Assembly (NCBI GenBank): GCA_007116765.1 | Contig: SKHV01000174.1 | Span: forward strand, 1 to 8,291 | DNA from: Prolixibacteraceae bacterium | GTDB taxonomy: Bacteria > Bacteroidota > Bacteroidia > Bacteroidales > Prolixibacteraceae | Direction: 5' to 3' | DNA length: 8,291 bases | Shown here: piece by piece, positions 1-5,971 of the stretch | How the letters are laid out: each line of letters starts with the position of its first letter | Position numbering within the stretch: the stretch's first letter is position 1 | Translations under genes and position numbers: made by a program | Notes under the pieces: generated by a model | The model's input: only the letters and a program-made list of their open reading frames with translations | What the model was told of the DNA's origin: nothing | Databases searched by the model: none

Positions 1-3
1 ATG

Positions 4-85
4 TGGGAAGAGCAGGATTCGAACCTACGAAGGCTGAGCCAACAGATTTACAGTCTGCCCCGTTTGACCGCTTCGGTATCTTCCC
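4..85 (-). tRNA. tRNA-Tyr (anticodon GTA)
   Basis: Read on the minus strand this is an 82-nt type II tRNA. The acceptor stem pairs GGGAAGA (bases 85-79) with TCTTCCC (11-5), and the discriminator base A is at 4. The anticodon stem GCAGA/TCTGT encloses the loop CTGTAAA, giving anticodon GTA at 51-49. A long variable arm and a T arm with the TTCGAAT loop follow, the layout of bacterial tyrosine tRNAs. CCA is not encoded, so it would be added after transcription. The gene follows hpf on the same strand. In Bacteroidota this position is usually the start of a tRNA cluster that leads into tuf; those neighbours would lie beyond the left edge and are not visible. Confidence 0.96.
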
Positions 86-213
86 TTATTTTATCAATAT
101 TATTAGAACTTTTACACAATGTTTGCTTGAACTATACCTGCCTATTTAATAAAAGAATTCATTACTGAACCCTTGTAAGTACTATAAACACTAATACTTC
201 ATCAAACAACATG

Positions 214-258
214 TGCAAACCCTTTACAGTCAAACAATACGTCTGAAAAGGGTTTGCA
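214..258. repeat. imperfect inverted repeat between hpf and tRNA-Tyr
   Basis: Arms 214-229 and 243-258 pair at 15 of 16 positions (one A-A mismatch at 226/246) around a 13-base loop at 230-242. It lies about 46 bases after the hpf stop. No T-run follows it on either strand, so it is not a canonical intrinsic terminator. It may be the hpf mRNA 3' end, a processing site ahead of the tRNA, or an operator, because its right arm touches a candidate promoter -7 element. The pairing is seen directly; the role is inference. Confidence 0.7.
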
Positions 259-288
259 AATGTATAAATATTTTTAAATAATTCACAA
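257..288 (-). promoter_or_regulatory. candidate Bacteroidota-type promoter for the tRNA-Tyr unit
   Basis: On the minus strand, TACATTTG (264-257) matches the Bacteroidota -7 consensus TAnnTTTG at every fixed position. A TTG (288-286) lies 21 bases upstream as the -33 element. Transcription would start near 250 and run about 165 bases before the tRNA. The -33 is only a trinucleotide in an AT-rich stretch, so confidence is moderate. The -7 element overlaps the right arm of the inverted repeat at 214-258. Confidence 0.45.
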
Positions 289-303
289 GAATATATCTAT
301 TTT

Positions 304-606
304 TTATTTTTCCTGTATTTTTTCCTTGTAACGCTTTAGCTGTCTTCTTATTGCTTCAATTGATAAATTTGCCGCTTCCTCAAAAGTATCGGACTGCTTT
401 TTTGCAAAGAGATAATCTTTTGCAGGAATAGATAACTTTATTTCTACTTCTTTATTATTTGCCGCTTCAGGCTTGATTACTTTCAGAATAACTTCTGCAC
501 TAATAATTCCATCAAAAAAAGTGTCGAGTTTACTAACTTTTTTGTTTAAGTATTCAACCAATTTTTGATCGGCTGTAAAATGAACGTCGTTAATCTTAAT
601 ATTCAT
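304..606 (-). CDS. hpf: ribosome hibernation-promoting factor, short form (HPF/RaiA family)
   Basis: This 100-residue protein fits the short HPF/YfiA family, which binds in the decoding channel of the 30S subunit and helps inactivate ribosomes when growth slows. The start MNIKINDVHF and the spacing of the beta strands and two helices fit the beta-alpha-beta-beta-beta-alpha fold. The end (residues 85-100) is Lys/Arg-rich, as expected for rRNA contact. There is no C-terminal dimerisation domain, so this is not long HPF. The ATG at 606 is 16 bases after the xerC stop and is preceded by a strong Shine-Dalgarno, unusual in this phylum. It is the last protein gene of the rpsU-xerC-hpf unit, ahead of tRNA-Tyr. 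The family call is firm; the exact subtype name is less certain. Confidence 0.93.
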   Translation of the reverse strand: MNIKINDVHFTADQKLVEYLNKKVSKLDTFFDGIISAEVILKVIKPEAANNKEVEIKLSIPAKDYLFAKKQSDTFEEAANLSIEAIRRQLKRYKEKIQEK

Positions 607-613
607 AGTATTT

Positions 614-619
614 CCTCCT
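614..619 (-). promoter_or_regulatory. strong Shine-Dalgarno of hpf
   Basis: Minus-strand AGGAGG lies 7 bases before the hpf ATG, in the 16-base gap after the xerC stop. It is a 6-base match to the usual 16S anti-SD. rpsU, xerC and both aldolase genes here have no such site, only A-rich leaders. In Bacteroidota SD sites are generally rare because the anti-SD is sequestered in the ribosome, so this one stands out. Confidence 0.8.
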
Positions 620-622
620 AAG

Positions 623-1504
623 TTAGCTTCTTGGATGAGCTTGTTTGTAAATTTGGTTTAATTTATCAAATGATGTATGTGTGTAAATTTGAGTAGCGGA
701 CAAGTTAGAATGTCCCAGAAGTTCTTTCACCGCATTCAGATCGGCACCGTGATTCAATAAGTGTGTGGCAAAACTATGCCGTAAGACATGAGGACTGCGC
801 TTGCTTATTGTTGTTACCATAGTTAGATATTTATTCACTACACGGTATATTAATTTATCGTATACTTGTTCTCCTTTGGAAGTTAGGAAAAGAAATTGAC
901 TTTTTCCAGCTATATCCCCTCTCATTTCGAAATATTCTTCAAAAACCAGTCTTAAGCTTTTGGGATAAGGTACTATTCGTTCTTTGTTTCGCTTCCCCAA
1001 AACCTTAATTGTAAATTCGTTCAGGTCAACATTCACATCAGTAAGGTTTTTCAACTCTGAAAGCCGTATTCCTGTACCATATAACAATGAAACTATGAGT
1101 TTGTCTCTGCGTCCCTCAAAATCGGACGAAAATAATCCAACATCGAGCAAATGATTAAGATTTTCTTCGGAAACAAAGAACGGTAATTTTTTCGCAACCT
1201 TTGGTTTGATGATTAGTTGTGCCGGATTTACTTCCAATACATTTTCACGCATCAAATATTTAAAAAATGATTTGAGAGCAGTTATCTTACGATTCACACT
1301 CCTGGCTGCTATACCCGAGTCCATCAAACTCACAACCCATGCCCTGACATCTTTTTGAGTGACTTTATTAACGTCAAAAGCCCCGCTCAATTCACTCATA
1401 TAATGAATAAATTGATCGAGGTCGGTACGATAAGCTGTTAGAGTATGTTTCGAACAGCGCTTTTCGTACTGTAAATATTTTAGAAAATCATCAGAAGGCG
1501 ACAT
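623..1504 (-). CDS. xerC: tyrosine recombinase, XerC/XerD type
   Basis: This 293-residue protein has the length of the XerC/XerD recombinases that resolve chromosome dimers at dif near the terminus. The N-terminal SAM-like core-binding domain covers about residues 3-90. The catalytic domain covers about 108-290 and shows the full active site: Arg147 (in GTGIRLSELKNL), Lys171 (GKRNKER), His239 and Arg242 (HVLRHSFATHLL), His265 (LLGHSNL) and the nucleophile Tyr274 (TQIYTH). Nothing is missing. It sits 57 bases after rpsU and 16 before hpf on the same strand, so it is probably cotranscribed with them. This fixed place in a translation operon argues for the housekeeping enzyme rather than a phage or transposon integrase. 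Sequence alone does not separate XerC from XerD; xerC follows the usual naming at this locus. Confidence 0.92.
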   Translation of the reverse strand: MSPSDDFLKYLQYEKRCSKHTLTAYRTDLDQFIHYMSELSGAFDVNKVTQKDVRAWVVSLMDSGIAARSVNRKITALKSFFKYLMRENVLEVNPAQLIIKPKVAKKLPFFVSEENLNHLLDVGLFSSDFEGRRDKLIVSLLYGTGIRLSELKNLTDVNVDLNEFTIKVLGKRNKERIVPYPKSLRLVFEEYFEMRGDIAGKSQFLFLTSKGEQVYDKLIYRVVNKYLTMVTTISKRSPHVLRHSFATHLLNHGADLNAVKELLGHSNLSATQIYTHTSFDKLNQIYKQAHPRS

Positions 1505-1561
1505 GTAAATGGGTTTATATTTTAACAGAACAAGTCAATATTAGTTCTGAAAAACCCCAAA

Positions 1562-1753
1562 TTAATCTTCCTCGCGTTGTAATTGCTGAATGTATCTCGC
1601 TTTGATAATTTCTTGACGACGCAAAACTGAAGGTTTTGCAAATGCCTGACGACTACGCAATTCTTTTACAACACCAGTTTTTTCGAATTTACGCTTGAAT
1701 CTTTTCAAAGCTCTTTCTACATTCTCACCCTCTTTAACAGGAATAATTATCAT
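1562..1753 (-). CDS. rpsU: 30S ribosomal protein bS21
   Basis: This is a 63-residue basic protein starting MIIIPVKEGENVERALKRFK, a clear bS21. The N-terminal strand is followed by two long Arg/Lys-rich helices (about residues 11-33 and 40-60). bS21 sits on the 30S platform near the 3' end of 16S rRNA. In Bacteroidota it is known to help, with bS18 and bS6, hide the anti-Shine-Dalgarno sequence. It is the first gene of the rpsU-xerC-hpf unit, with a consensus promoter about 40 bases upstream. The short leader is A/T-rich with no SD site. This differs from the Flavobacterium johnsoniae case, where rpsU itself is reported to carry an SD used for feedback. The call is firm. Confidence 0.97.
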   Translation of the reverse strand: MIIIPVKEGENVERALKRFKRKFEKTGVVKELRSRQAFAKPSVLRRQEIIKARYIQQLQREED

Positions 1754-1796
1754 ATTCAGTATTTTTAAAATTGTATTTTTTTAAAATTTCGGAGCG

Positions 1797-1827
1797 CAAA
1801 TTTAGTAATCATTAGTTTATATTCAAA
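1797..1827 (-). promoter_or_regulatory. consensus Bacteroidota promoter of rpsU-xerC-hpf
   Basis: On the minus strand TTTG (1827-1824) is followed by exactly 19 bases and then TAAATTTG (1804-1797). This matches the primary sigma factor pattern TTTG-N19-TAnnTTTG in full. A start near 1791 would give a leader of about 38 bases, AT-rich and without an SD site, before the rpsU ATG. The match and the position make this the best-supported promoter in the window. Confidence 0.85.
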
Positions 1828-1953
1828 CTAAATCGACTTTTTTTTAGCTGTCACGAAAATTATTGATGCCTCAAACCAACTTGAAGACTCATAAAACATT
1901 TGCGAAGACTCTCGGATAGCCTAAAACAAAGGCTTCTTGCAAATCTTTTTTGC

Positions 1954-2958
1954 TCATCTCACTGTAAGATAAACCGAAAACCGGCTAAAAGCTTCGTGAG
2001 TAATAACAGAATCAGCCAGTAACTGATTAAGTTCTTTGTAGCTTCCGTTTAATGTCCGATAGTCAACTATGGCTTTTGCCATTGCATAGTTACAATACGG
2101 ATGTGCACGCAAGTCGGAAATTTCGGCAAAGTTAATGTTAATTTTTACAATTAACGAAGAATCAACACTCACCTTGTCTTTAATATTATGAAAGGTTTCT
2201 TCAGGTAAATTATATACTTCTTGCAGTTGATTAACACTTGCAAATCCGCCCAAACTATTTCTGAAATTGACAATTCGTCGGGCATAAAAAGGGCCAATAC
2301 CTCTGAGGGTGGTCAATAAAACAGTATCGGCCGTGTTCATCTCGATAAGTTCAAAAAGGTCTCGTTCAAATGTCTCTTTCTCTGCCTGTAATACCGGCAT
2401 ATCCTCTTCAAAAGTAAAACTATCTCCATTTGACTTATTATCGACTTCAACTTTTCGTTCATTTTTTTTTGCAATTATTTCATCCTTGATTTCTATTCTG
2501 ATATAGGGTTTAATCTTTTCAAAAGCAATCGAATCGATTCCATAAACTTTCAATACATCTTCGGGTTTACTAAAAACAGCTCCCCGGTTTCTGAAATTAA
2601 TAAAGGTATTTACGGTACGCTGTCTTATCCCCAGTTTCAAAAGTTGTTCTCGGCTTACTGTATTAGGATCAAAATCAAAATATTGAATTTCATTTGGAGT
2701 TTCTCTATTAGCTGATACAGCTTGGTAATCTGACTGTATTTCAGACTCATATATTGCTTTTGCAATACTGTCCTCAATGGCTTCTATTTTACTTATCATT
2801 AAGTCAATATCAACAGACTTCTTTTTACTATCGATAATGCTGGGGATTACAAAACGTACGACAATAAGAATCAGAAGTATGACACTGAGAACCAACGCAC
2901 CATTGCGTTCGGCTTTAGTGGTAGTCAATAAATCATGTATGAGTTTTTTGATTTTCAC
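1954..2958 (-). CDS. membrane-anchored triple helix-hairpin-helix protein (ComEA-like repeats)
   Basis: The 334-residue protein has a short basic N-terminus, one membrane segment (about residues 20-41) and a soluble remainder. Three helix-hairpin-helix units follow: about 94-153 (FDPNTVSREQLLKLGI), 205-263 (EMNTADTVLLTTLRGIGPFY) and 274-331 (INFAEISDL). Unit 2 has the clearest ComEA-type hairpin, RGIGPFYARRIV. Units 1 and 2 are joined by a charged linker (about 155-200). Such units usually bind DNA backbone non-specifically, and ComEA handles DNA uptake, so a DNA-binding role near the membrane is possible but unproven. The start is GTG at 2958. An in-frame TAA lies two codons upstream, and the first internal ATG (residue 54) would remove the membrane segment. 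The gene follows the transporter gene by 131 bases; no promoter or terminator was recognised between them. Confidence 0.8.
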   Translation of the reverse strand: MKIKKLIHDLLTTTKAERNGALVLSVILLILIVVRFVIPSIIDSKKKSVDIDLMISKIEAIEDSIAKAIYESEIQSDYQAVSANRETPNEIQYFDFDPNTVSREQLLKLGIRQRTVNTFINFRNRGAVFSKPEDVLKVYGIDSIAFEKIKPYIRIEIKDEIIAKKNERKVEVDNKSNGDSFTFEEDMPVLQAEKETFERDLFELIEMNTADTVLLTTLRGIGPFYARRIVNFRNSLGGFASVNQLQEVYNLPEETFHNIKDKVSVDSSLIVKININFAEISDLRAHPYCNYAMAKAIVDYRTLNGSYKELNQLLADSVITHEAFSRFSVYLTVR

Positions 2959-3089
2959 AATTATTTATACCGAATTGTTTTTCGAGTATAAATATCATAC
3001 ATATAAAAGAATATCAGGCAGATAATAAACAAATTTTGTGTCACGGACTAATGAAAGTTAGTTTTGACCCGATAAAGTCATAAAAGCAA

Positions 3090-4451
3090 CTAAACAAGAC
3101 CTAAGCCGTTCAAAAACACCAGAGCTATCGCCAAGGGTGCGATGTAACGTACTAGAAACATGAAGTACGGGTAATACTTTATTTTGAAGCGGCTACCAGA
3201 CGACAATTCCGCTTTCAATAGCTTACCTTTAAAGAACCATGCCACAAAAATAACGATAAAAAAACCACCTACCGGCAGCAAAATATTCGATGCCGTATAC
3301 TCCAGTATTCCAAAGAGATTAACTCCGGCAATTGATATTTCAGGCACATTGTAAAGCGATAAACTACAAAGCACACCCAAAAAAGCAATTCCAATTGAAG
3401 CTAAAATAGTAGCTTTTAGTCGACTAATTTTCATCTCCTCAGTGAAGTAAGCAACCACAACTTCGAGAATTGAAATAGTAGAAGTAAGCGCAGCCACCGA
3501 CAATAAAAAGAAAAACATGAGTGCAAAAAAGTAGCCACCTTTCATTTGGGCAAAAACATTAGGTAAGGTAATAAATACCAGATCGGGGCCCGACTCCGGG
3601 CTAATGCCAAAGGCAAAAACAGCCGGAAAAATTGCTACACCTGCCAACACCGCAATTAGTGTATCGGCGAAAGCAACCGAAACAGTTGAAGCTCCAAGGT
3701 TCTCCTTTTTCTGTATGTATGAGCCATAAGTGATAAGCGTACCCATACCCACACTTAGAGAGAAGAAAGCCTGTCCCAGTGCAACTATAATGGAAGAGGC
3801 CTGTATTTTGCTGAAATCGGGTTGGAAAAGAAATTGAAGCCCTTGGCTAGCATTGGGTAGTGTAATTGACCTGACGCCTAAAATCAGAATTAATATTACT
3901 AAAAGAGGCATCAGTATTTTAGTATACTTTTCGATACCTTTTTTAATACCTGCAATTACCACAAAAGCTGAAATACTCACAAAAAGAAGAGTCCACATCA
4001 ACGGTCTCCACGAAGAACTCTGAAATTCAGAAAACAATAAGGAAACTCCCTGTGGGTCGGTGCCTCTAAATTGATTTGAAGCCGCTTTAACCAAGTATTC
4101 AAGTGTCCAGCCGGCAATCACGCTATAAAAAGCGTTAATCATAAAGGCTGCAGCAATACCCATAATTCCAACTAAAAACCATTTAGAACCCGGCTTGAGC
4201 TTTCTGAAAGCTCCAAATGCATTCCGCTGAGTTGAACGGCCAATGGCAAATTCCGACAACATAACCGGCAGGCCTATCAGCACAATGAATACCAAATAAA
4301 TAATGAGGAAGGCGCCTCCTCCATTTTCGCCGGCTATATAGGGAAAGCGCCAAATGTTACCCAAACCTACTGCCGAACCTGCGGTTGCAGCAATTACTCC
4401 AAATCGGCTTCCAAATGAATCACGGGTTGTACTTTGCGGTAATTGTGCCAT
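3090..4451 (-). CDS. sodium-dependent transporter, NSS/SNF family (LeuT fold)
   Basis: This 453-residue inner-membrane protein belongs to the neurotransmitter:sodium symporter family, which takes up amino acids or related amines with Na+. The TM1 signature is present as GSAVGLGNIWRFPYIAGENG (residues 25-44), with the unwound segment that binds Na+ and substrate. The TM6 signature ALGQAFFSLSVGMGTL lies at about 224-239. Eleven or more hydrophobic helices are visible and the length is normal for bacterial members. Compared with LeuT, the TM6 pocket has Ser for Thr254 and Met for Phe259, so the substrate cannot be inferred by analogy. I chose the ATG at 4451 (MAQLPQSTTR); a TTG three codons upstream is possible but adds nothing conserved. 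The start codon lies within a large inverted repeat (4449-4499). The gene is 102 bases after the class IIA aldolase on the same strand. Confidence 0.93.
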   Translation of the reverse strand: MAQLPQSTTRDSFGSRFGVIAATAGSAVGLGNIWRFPYIAGENGGGAFLIIYLVFIVLIGLPVMLSEFAIGRSTQRNAFGAFRKLKPGSKWFLVGIMGIAAAFMINAFYSVIAGWTLEYLVKAASNQFRGTDPQGVSLLFSEFQSSSWRPLMWTLLFVSISAFVVIAGIKKGIEKYTKILMPLLVILILILGVRSITLPNASQGLQFLFQPDFSKIQASSIIVALGQAFFSLSVGMGTLITYGSYIQKKENLGASTVSVAFADTLIAVLAGVAIFPAVFAFGISPESGPDLVFITLPNVFAQMKGGYFFALMFFFLLSVAALTSTISILEVVVAYFTEEMKISRLKATILASIGIAFLGVLCSLSLYNVPEISIAGVNLFGILEYTASNILLPVGGFFIVIFVAWFFKGKLLKAELSSGSRFKIKYYPYFMFLVRYIAPLAIALVFLNGLGLV

Positions 4452-4499
4452 GTTTCTCAATTTATTTTAGCGGCTAAAAATAATAAATTGAGAAACATG
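4449..4499. repeat. perfect 18-bp inverted repeat over the transporter start codon
   Basis: Arms 4449-4466 and 4482-4499 are exact reverse complements, separated by 15 bases that contain a smaller hairpin (TTAG/CTAA). In the minus-strand transcript the 3' arm ends with the transporter ATG, so the start codon would be paired. The 5' arm carries another ATG (4498-4496) that opens a 13-codon reading frame ending with TGA at 4459-4457, five bases before the transporter ATG. No T-run follows, so this is not a standard terminator. Pairing and frames are seen directly; a regulatory role is inference. Confidence 0.85.
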
Positions 4500-4519
4500 T
4501 ATATCACACAACAATACTT

Positions 4520-4547
4520 TTATGTAAAAATTATAAAACTTACATAA
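4520..4547. repeat. short inverted repeat TTATGTAA/TTACATAA
   Basis: Eight-base arms at 4520-4527 and 4540-4547 are exact reverse complements around a 12-base AT-rich spacer, just downstream of the class IIA aldolase stop and upstream of the transporter hairpin. It could be an operator for the transporter gene or a weak structure at the aldolase mRNA end. In such AT-rich DNA an 8-base match may be chance. Confidence 0.4.
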
Positions 4548-4553
4548 CAATGA

Positions 4554-5633
4554 CTAATCACGGTTGATGCAGTTTAAATCGTCATACGCAACTTTTAACC
4601 TTTCTATCATTGACTCTTGTCCTTTTCTGAGCCAAACTCTGGGATCGTAATATTTTTTGTTAGGTTTATCTTCACCGTCGGGGTTGCCAATTTGAGCTTG
4701 TAAATAGTCGTGGTTTTTTGCTTCAAATTTACGTACTCCATCCCAAGTTGCCCACTGTGTATCGGTATCGATATTCATTTTTACAACCCCATAAGTAATT
4801 GCTTCACGTATTTCTTCGTGAGTTGATCCACTTCCACCGTGAAACACAAAACTAACCGGATTCTTTTCACTTAAGCCATGCTTCTCTTTTATGAATTCTT
4901 GTGAATTTTTCAATATTTTTGGTTGCAACTTCACATTTCCCGGTTTATATACCCCATGAACGTTACCAAATGCAGCAGCAATTGTAAAATTCGGTGATAC
5001 GGCATTTAAAGCTTCATAAAACTTATTAACCTCTTCGGGTTGGGTATAAAGCAATGAATTATCGATTCCCGTATTGTCAACACCATCTTCTTCTCCTCCG
5101 GTTATACCGAGTTCAATTTCGAGAAACTGGTCAATTTTATTCATCCGTTTGAAATATTGAACACATATTTCGATGTTTTCATCCAAAGGCTCTTCCGACA
5201 AATCGAGCATATGAGAGCTAAAAAGAGGCTTTCCGAATTTAGAATAATTCTCCTCGCTTGCTTCAATTAAACCATCAATCCATGGTAATAGTTTCTTTGC
5301 GGCATGGTCGGTATGCAATATTGCATATACGCCATATGCTTCGGCTAAGGTATGTATATGTTTTGCTGCCGCTACAGCTCCCAATACCTGAGCTTTTTGG
5401 CCATCGAGTTTTAACCCTTTACCTGCATTGAACTGAGCGCCACCGTTTGAAAGCTGAATTATAATAGGGGCGTTAACCTCTTTAGCCGCTTCCATCACAG
5501 CATTAATTGAATCGCTGCCCACTACGTTCACTGCCGGTATTGCAAAACCTTTTTCACGAGCATAATCAAAAACGTATTTTAAATCTTTGCCTGTAACTAC
5601 ACCGGGTTTCACTACTTCTGATATTTTTTTCAT
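4554..5633 (-). CDS. fbaA: fructose-bisphosphate aldolase, class IIA (FbaA type)
   Basis: This zinc enzyme reversibly splits fructose 1,6-bisphosphate into glyceraldehyde 3-phosphate and dihydroxyacetone phosphate in the cytoplasm. From the ATG at 5633 (MKKISEVVKPGVVTGKD) the protein is 359 residues, the same length as E. coli FbaA and colinear with it. Active-site residues are in place: Asp109 and zinc ligand His110 (LHTDHAAKK), Glu174 (LEIELG), Glu181/Glu182 (EEDGVDN), His226 (FGNVHGVYKPGN), His265 (FHGGSGS) and the phosphate-site NIDTDTQWATW (from 287). A TTG start 13 codons upstream is open, but the extra residues are Lys/Asn-rich and match nothing in the family. It is divergent from a class IIB aldolase, with a 338-base region between them. 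No convincing promoter was found on this strand. The symbol follows the E. coli orthologue. Confidence 0.95.
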   Translation of the reverse strand: MKKISEVVKPGVVTGKDLKYVFDYAREKGFAIPAVNVVGSDSINAVMEAAKEVNAPIIIQLSNGGAQFNAGKGLKLDGQKAQVLGAVAAAKHIHTLAEAYGVYAILHTDHAAKKLLPWIDGLIEASEENYSKFGKPLFSSHMLDLSEEPLDENIEICVQYFKRMNKIDQFLEIELGITGGEEDGVDNTGIDNSLLYTQPEEVNKFYEALNAVSPNFTIAAAFGNVHGVYKPGNVKLQPKILKNSQEFIKEKHGLSEKNPVSFVFHGGSGSTHEEIREAITYGVVKMNIDTDTQWATWDGVRKFEAKNHDYLQAQIGNPDGEDKPNKKYYDPRVWLRKGQESMIERLKVAYDDLNCINRD

Positions 5634-5748
5634 TTTTTCTAATTTTTTACTATTTTTTTTTGCAATAAACAACTTGTATTATTCATAAACTACAACTAAG
5701 GATTAACAGACTCCCACAGTGTTTTGTTTAGAATTGCGTTGCAGAAGT

Positions 5749-5778
5749 AAGGTTTGTTAAGGTTTTTTTAAACCTTAA
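5749..5778. promoter_or_regulatory. operator-like cluster of AAGGTTT repeats
   Basis: AAGGTTT occurs at 5749-5755 and again at 5759-5765, exactly 10 bases (one helical turn) apart. The second copy is also the left arm of a perfect palindrome, TTAAGGTTT (5757-5765) and AAACCTTAA (5770-5778), with a 4-base spacer. This half-site arrangement is typical of a dimeric regulator site. It lies about 115-145 bases before the class IIA start and 77-106 bases before the -33 of the class IIB promoter, so it could serve either gene or both. Confidence 0.5.
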
Positions 5779-5854
5779 GCTACAACATGCTAAAGAATTG
5801 TATTCCAACCTATTTATAGTTAGCATTGCAAATTCAGAAAGGACTTATAAAAAC

Positions 5855-5887
5855 ATTGGGAAGAATAGAAATGAATTTATACTTTTG
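5855..5887 (+). promoter_or_regulatory. Bacteroidota-type promoter of the class IIB aldolase gene
   Basis: TACTTTTG (5880-5887) matches the -7 consensus TAnnTTTG in full. ATTG (5855-5858) lies 21 bases upstream as a -33 element with a slightly long spacer. Transcription would start near 5893, giving a leader of about 80 bases before the ATG at 5972. This start site would exclude any in-frame start upstream of it, which supports the chosen ATG. Confidence 0.6.
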
Positions 5888-5971
5888 TCATTCTTTTATT
5901 TAAGCCATTTCAAGGACTTAAAACGCATTGAATCAGAATTATTATTATTAACAAATAAAACCAAAATCAAA

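Larger units (their letters stand above)
5634..5971. other. divergent intergenic region between the two aldolase genes
   Basis: This 338-base gene-free stretch separates the class IIA (minus) and class IIB (plus) aldolase starts. It contains a cluster of AAGGTTT repeats with a hairpin-like palindrome at 5749-5778 and a plus-strand promoter at 5855-5887. No equally good promoter for the minus-strand gene was found; none of the TA dinucleotides on that side completes TAnnTTTG. A plus-strand frame open from 5798 looks like untranslated leader, because it resembles no protein and begins upstream of the promoter. Confidence 0.7.

Noticed and set aside
623..1504. Tyrosine recombinase read as a mobile-element integrase next to a tRNA
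   Set aside because: It lies in a conserved housekeeping operon. No attachment-site repeat of the tRNA-Tyr 3' end, cargo or other mobile gene is visible.
1918..1934. Hairpin AGCCT/AGGCT after the HhH gene as a terminator
   Set aside because: It is a five-base stem with a seven-base loop and no following T-run, so it is too weak to call.
2309..3025. Plus-strand open frames inside and across the HhH gene (2309-2506 and 2777-3025)
   Set aside because: They are antisense to a well-supported coding gene, have low-complexity Ser/Ile-rich products and have no family resemblance.
3047..3062. Hairpin ACTAA/TTAGT after the transporter stop as a terminator
   Set aside because: The stem is only five base pairs, AT-rich, with no T-run on the minus strand.
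4509..4540. Promoter for the transporter gene based on TATTGTTG (4516-4509, minus strand)
   Set aside because: The -7 has one mismatch and no TTG or TTTG lies at the right distance upstream. It is too weak to annotate, though its predicted start near 4503 would place the hairpin at the mRNA 5' end.
5634..5672. TTG start for the class IIA aldolase, 13 codons upstream of the chosen ATG
   Set aside because: The added residues are a Lys/Asn-rich translation of an A-rich leader. The ATG at 5633 gives exactly the E. coli FbaA length and alignment.
5798..5971. N-terminal extension of 58 residues on the class IIB aldolase from an ATG at 5798
   Set aside because: The extra residues match nothing in class II aldolases. 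The family start is at 5972, and a good promoter at 5855-5887 lies downstream of 5798, so the extension would not be in the mRNA.
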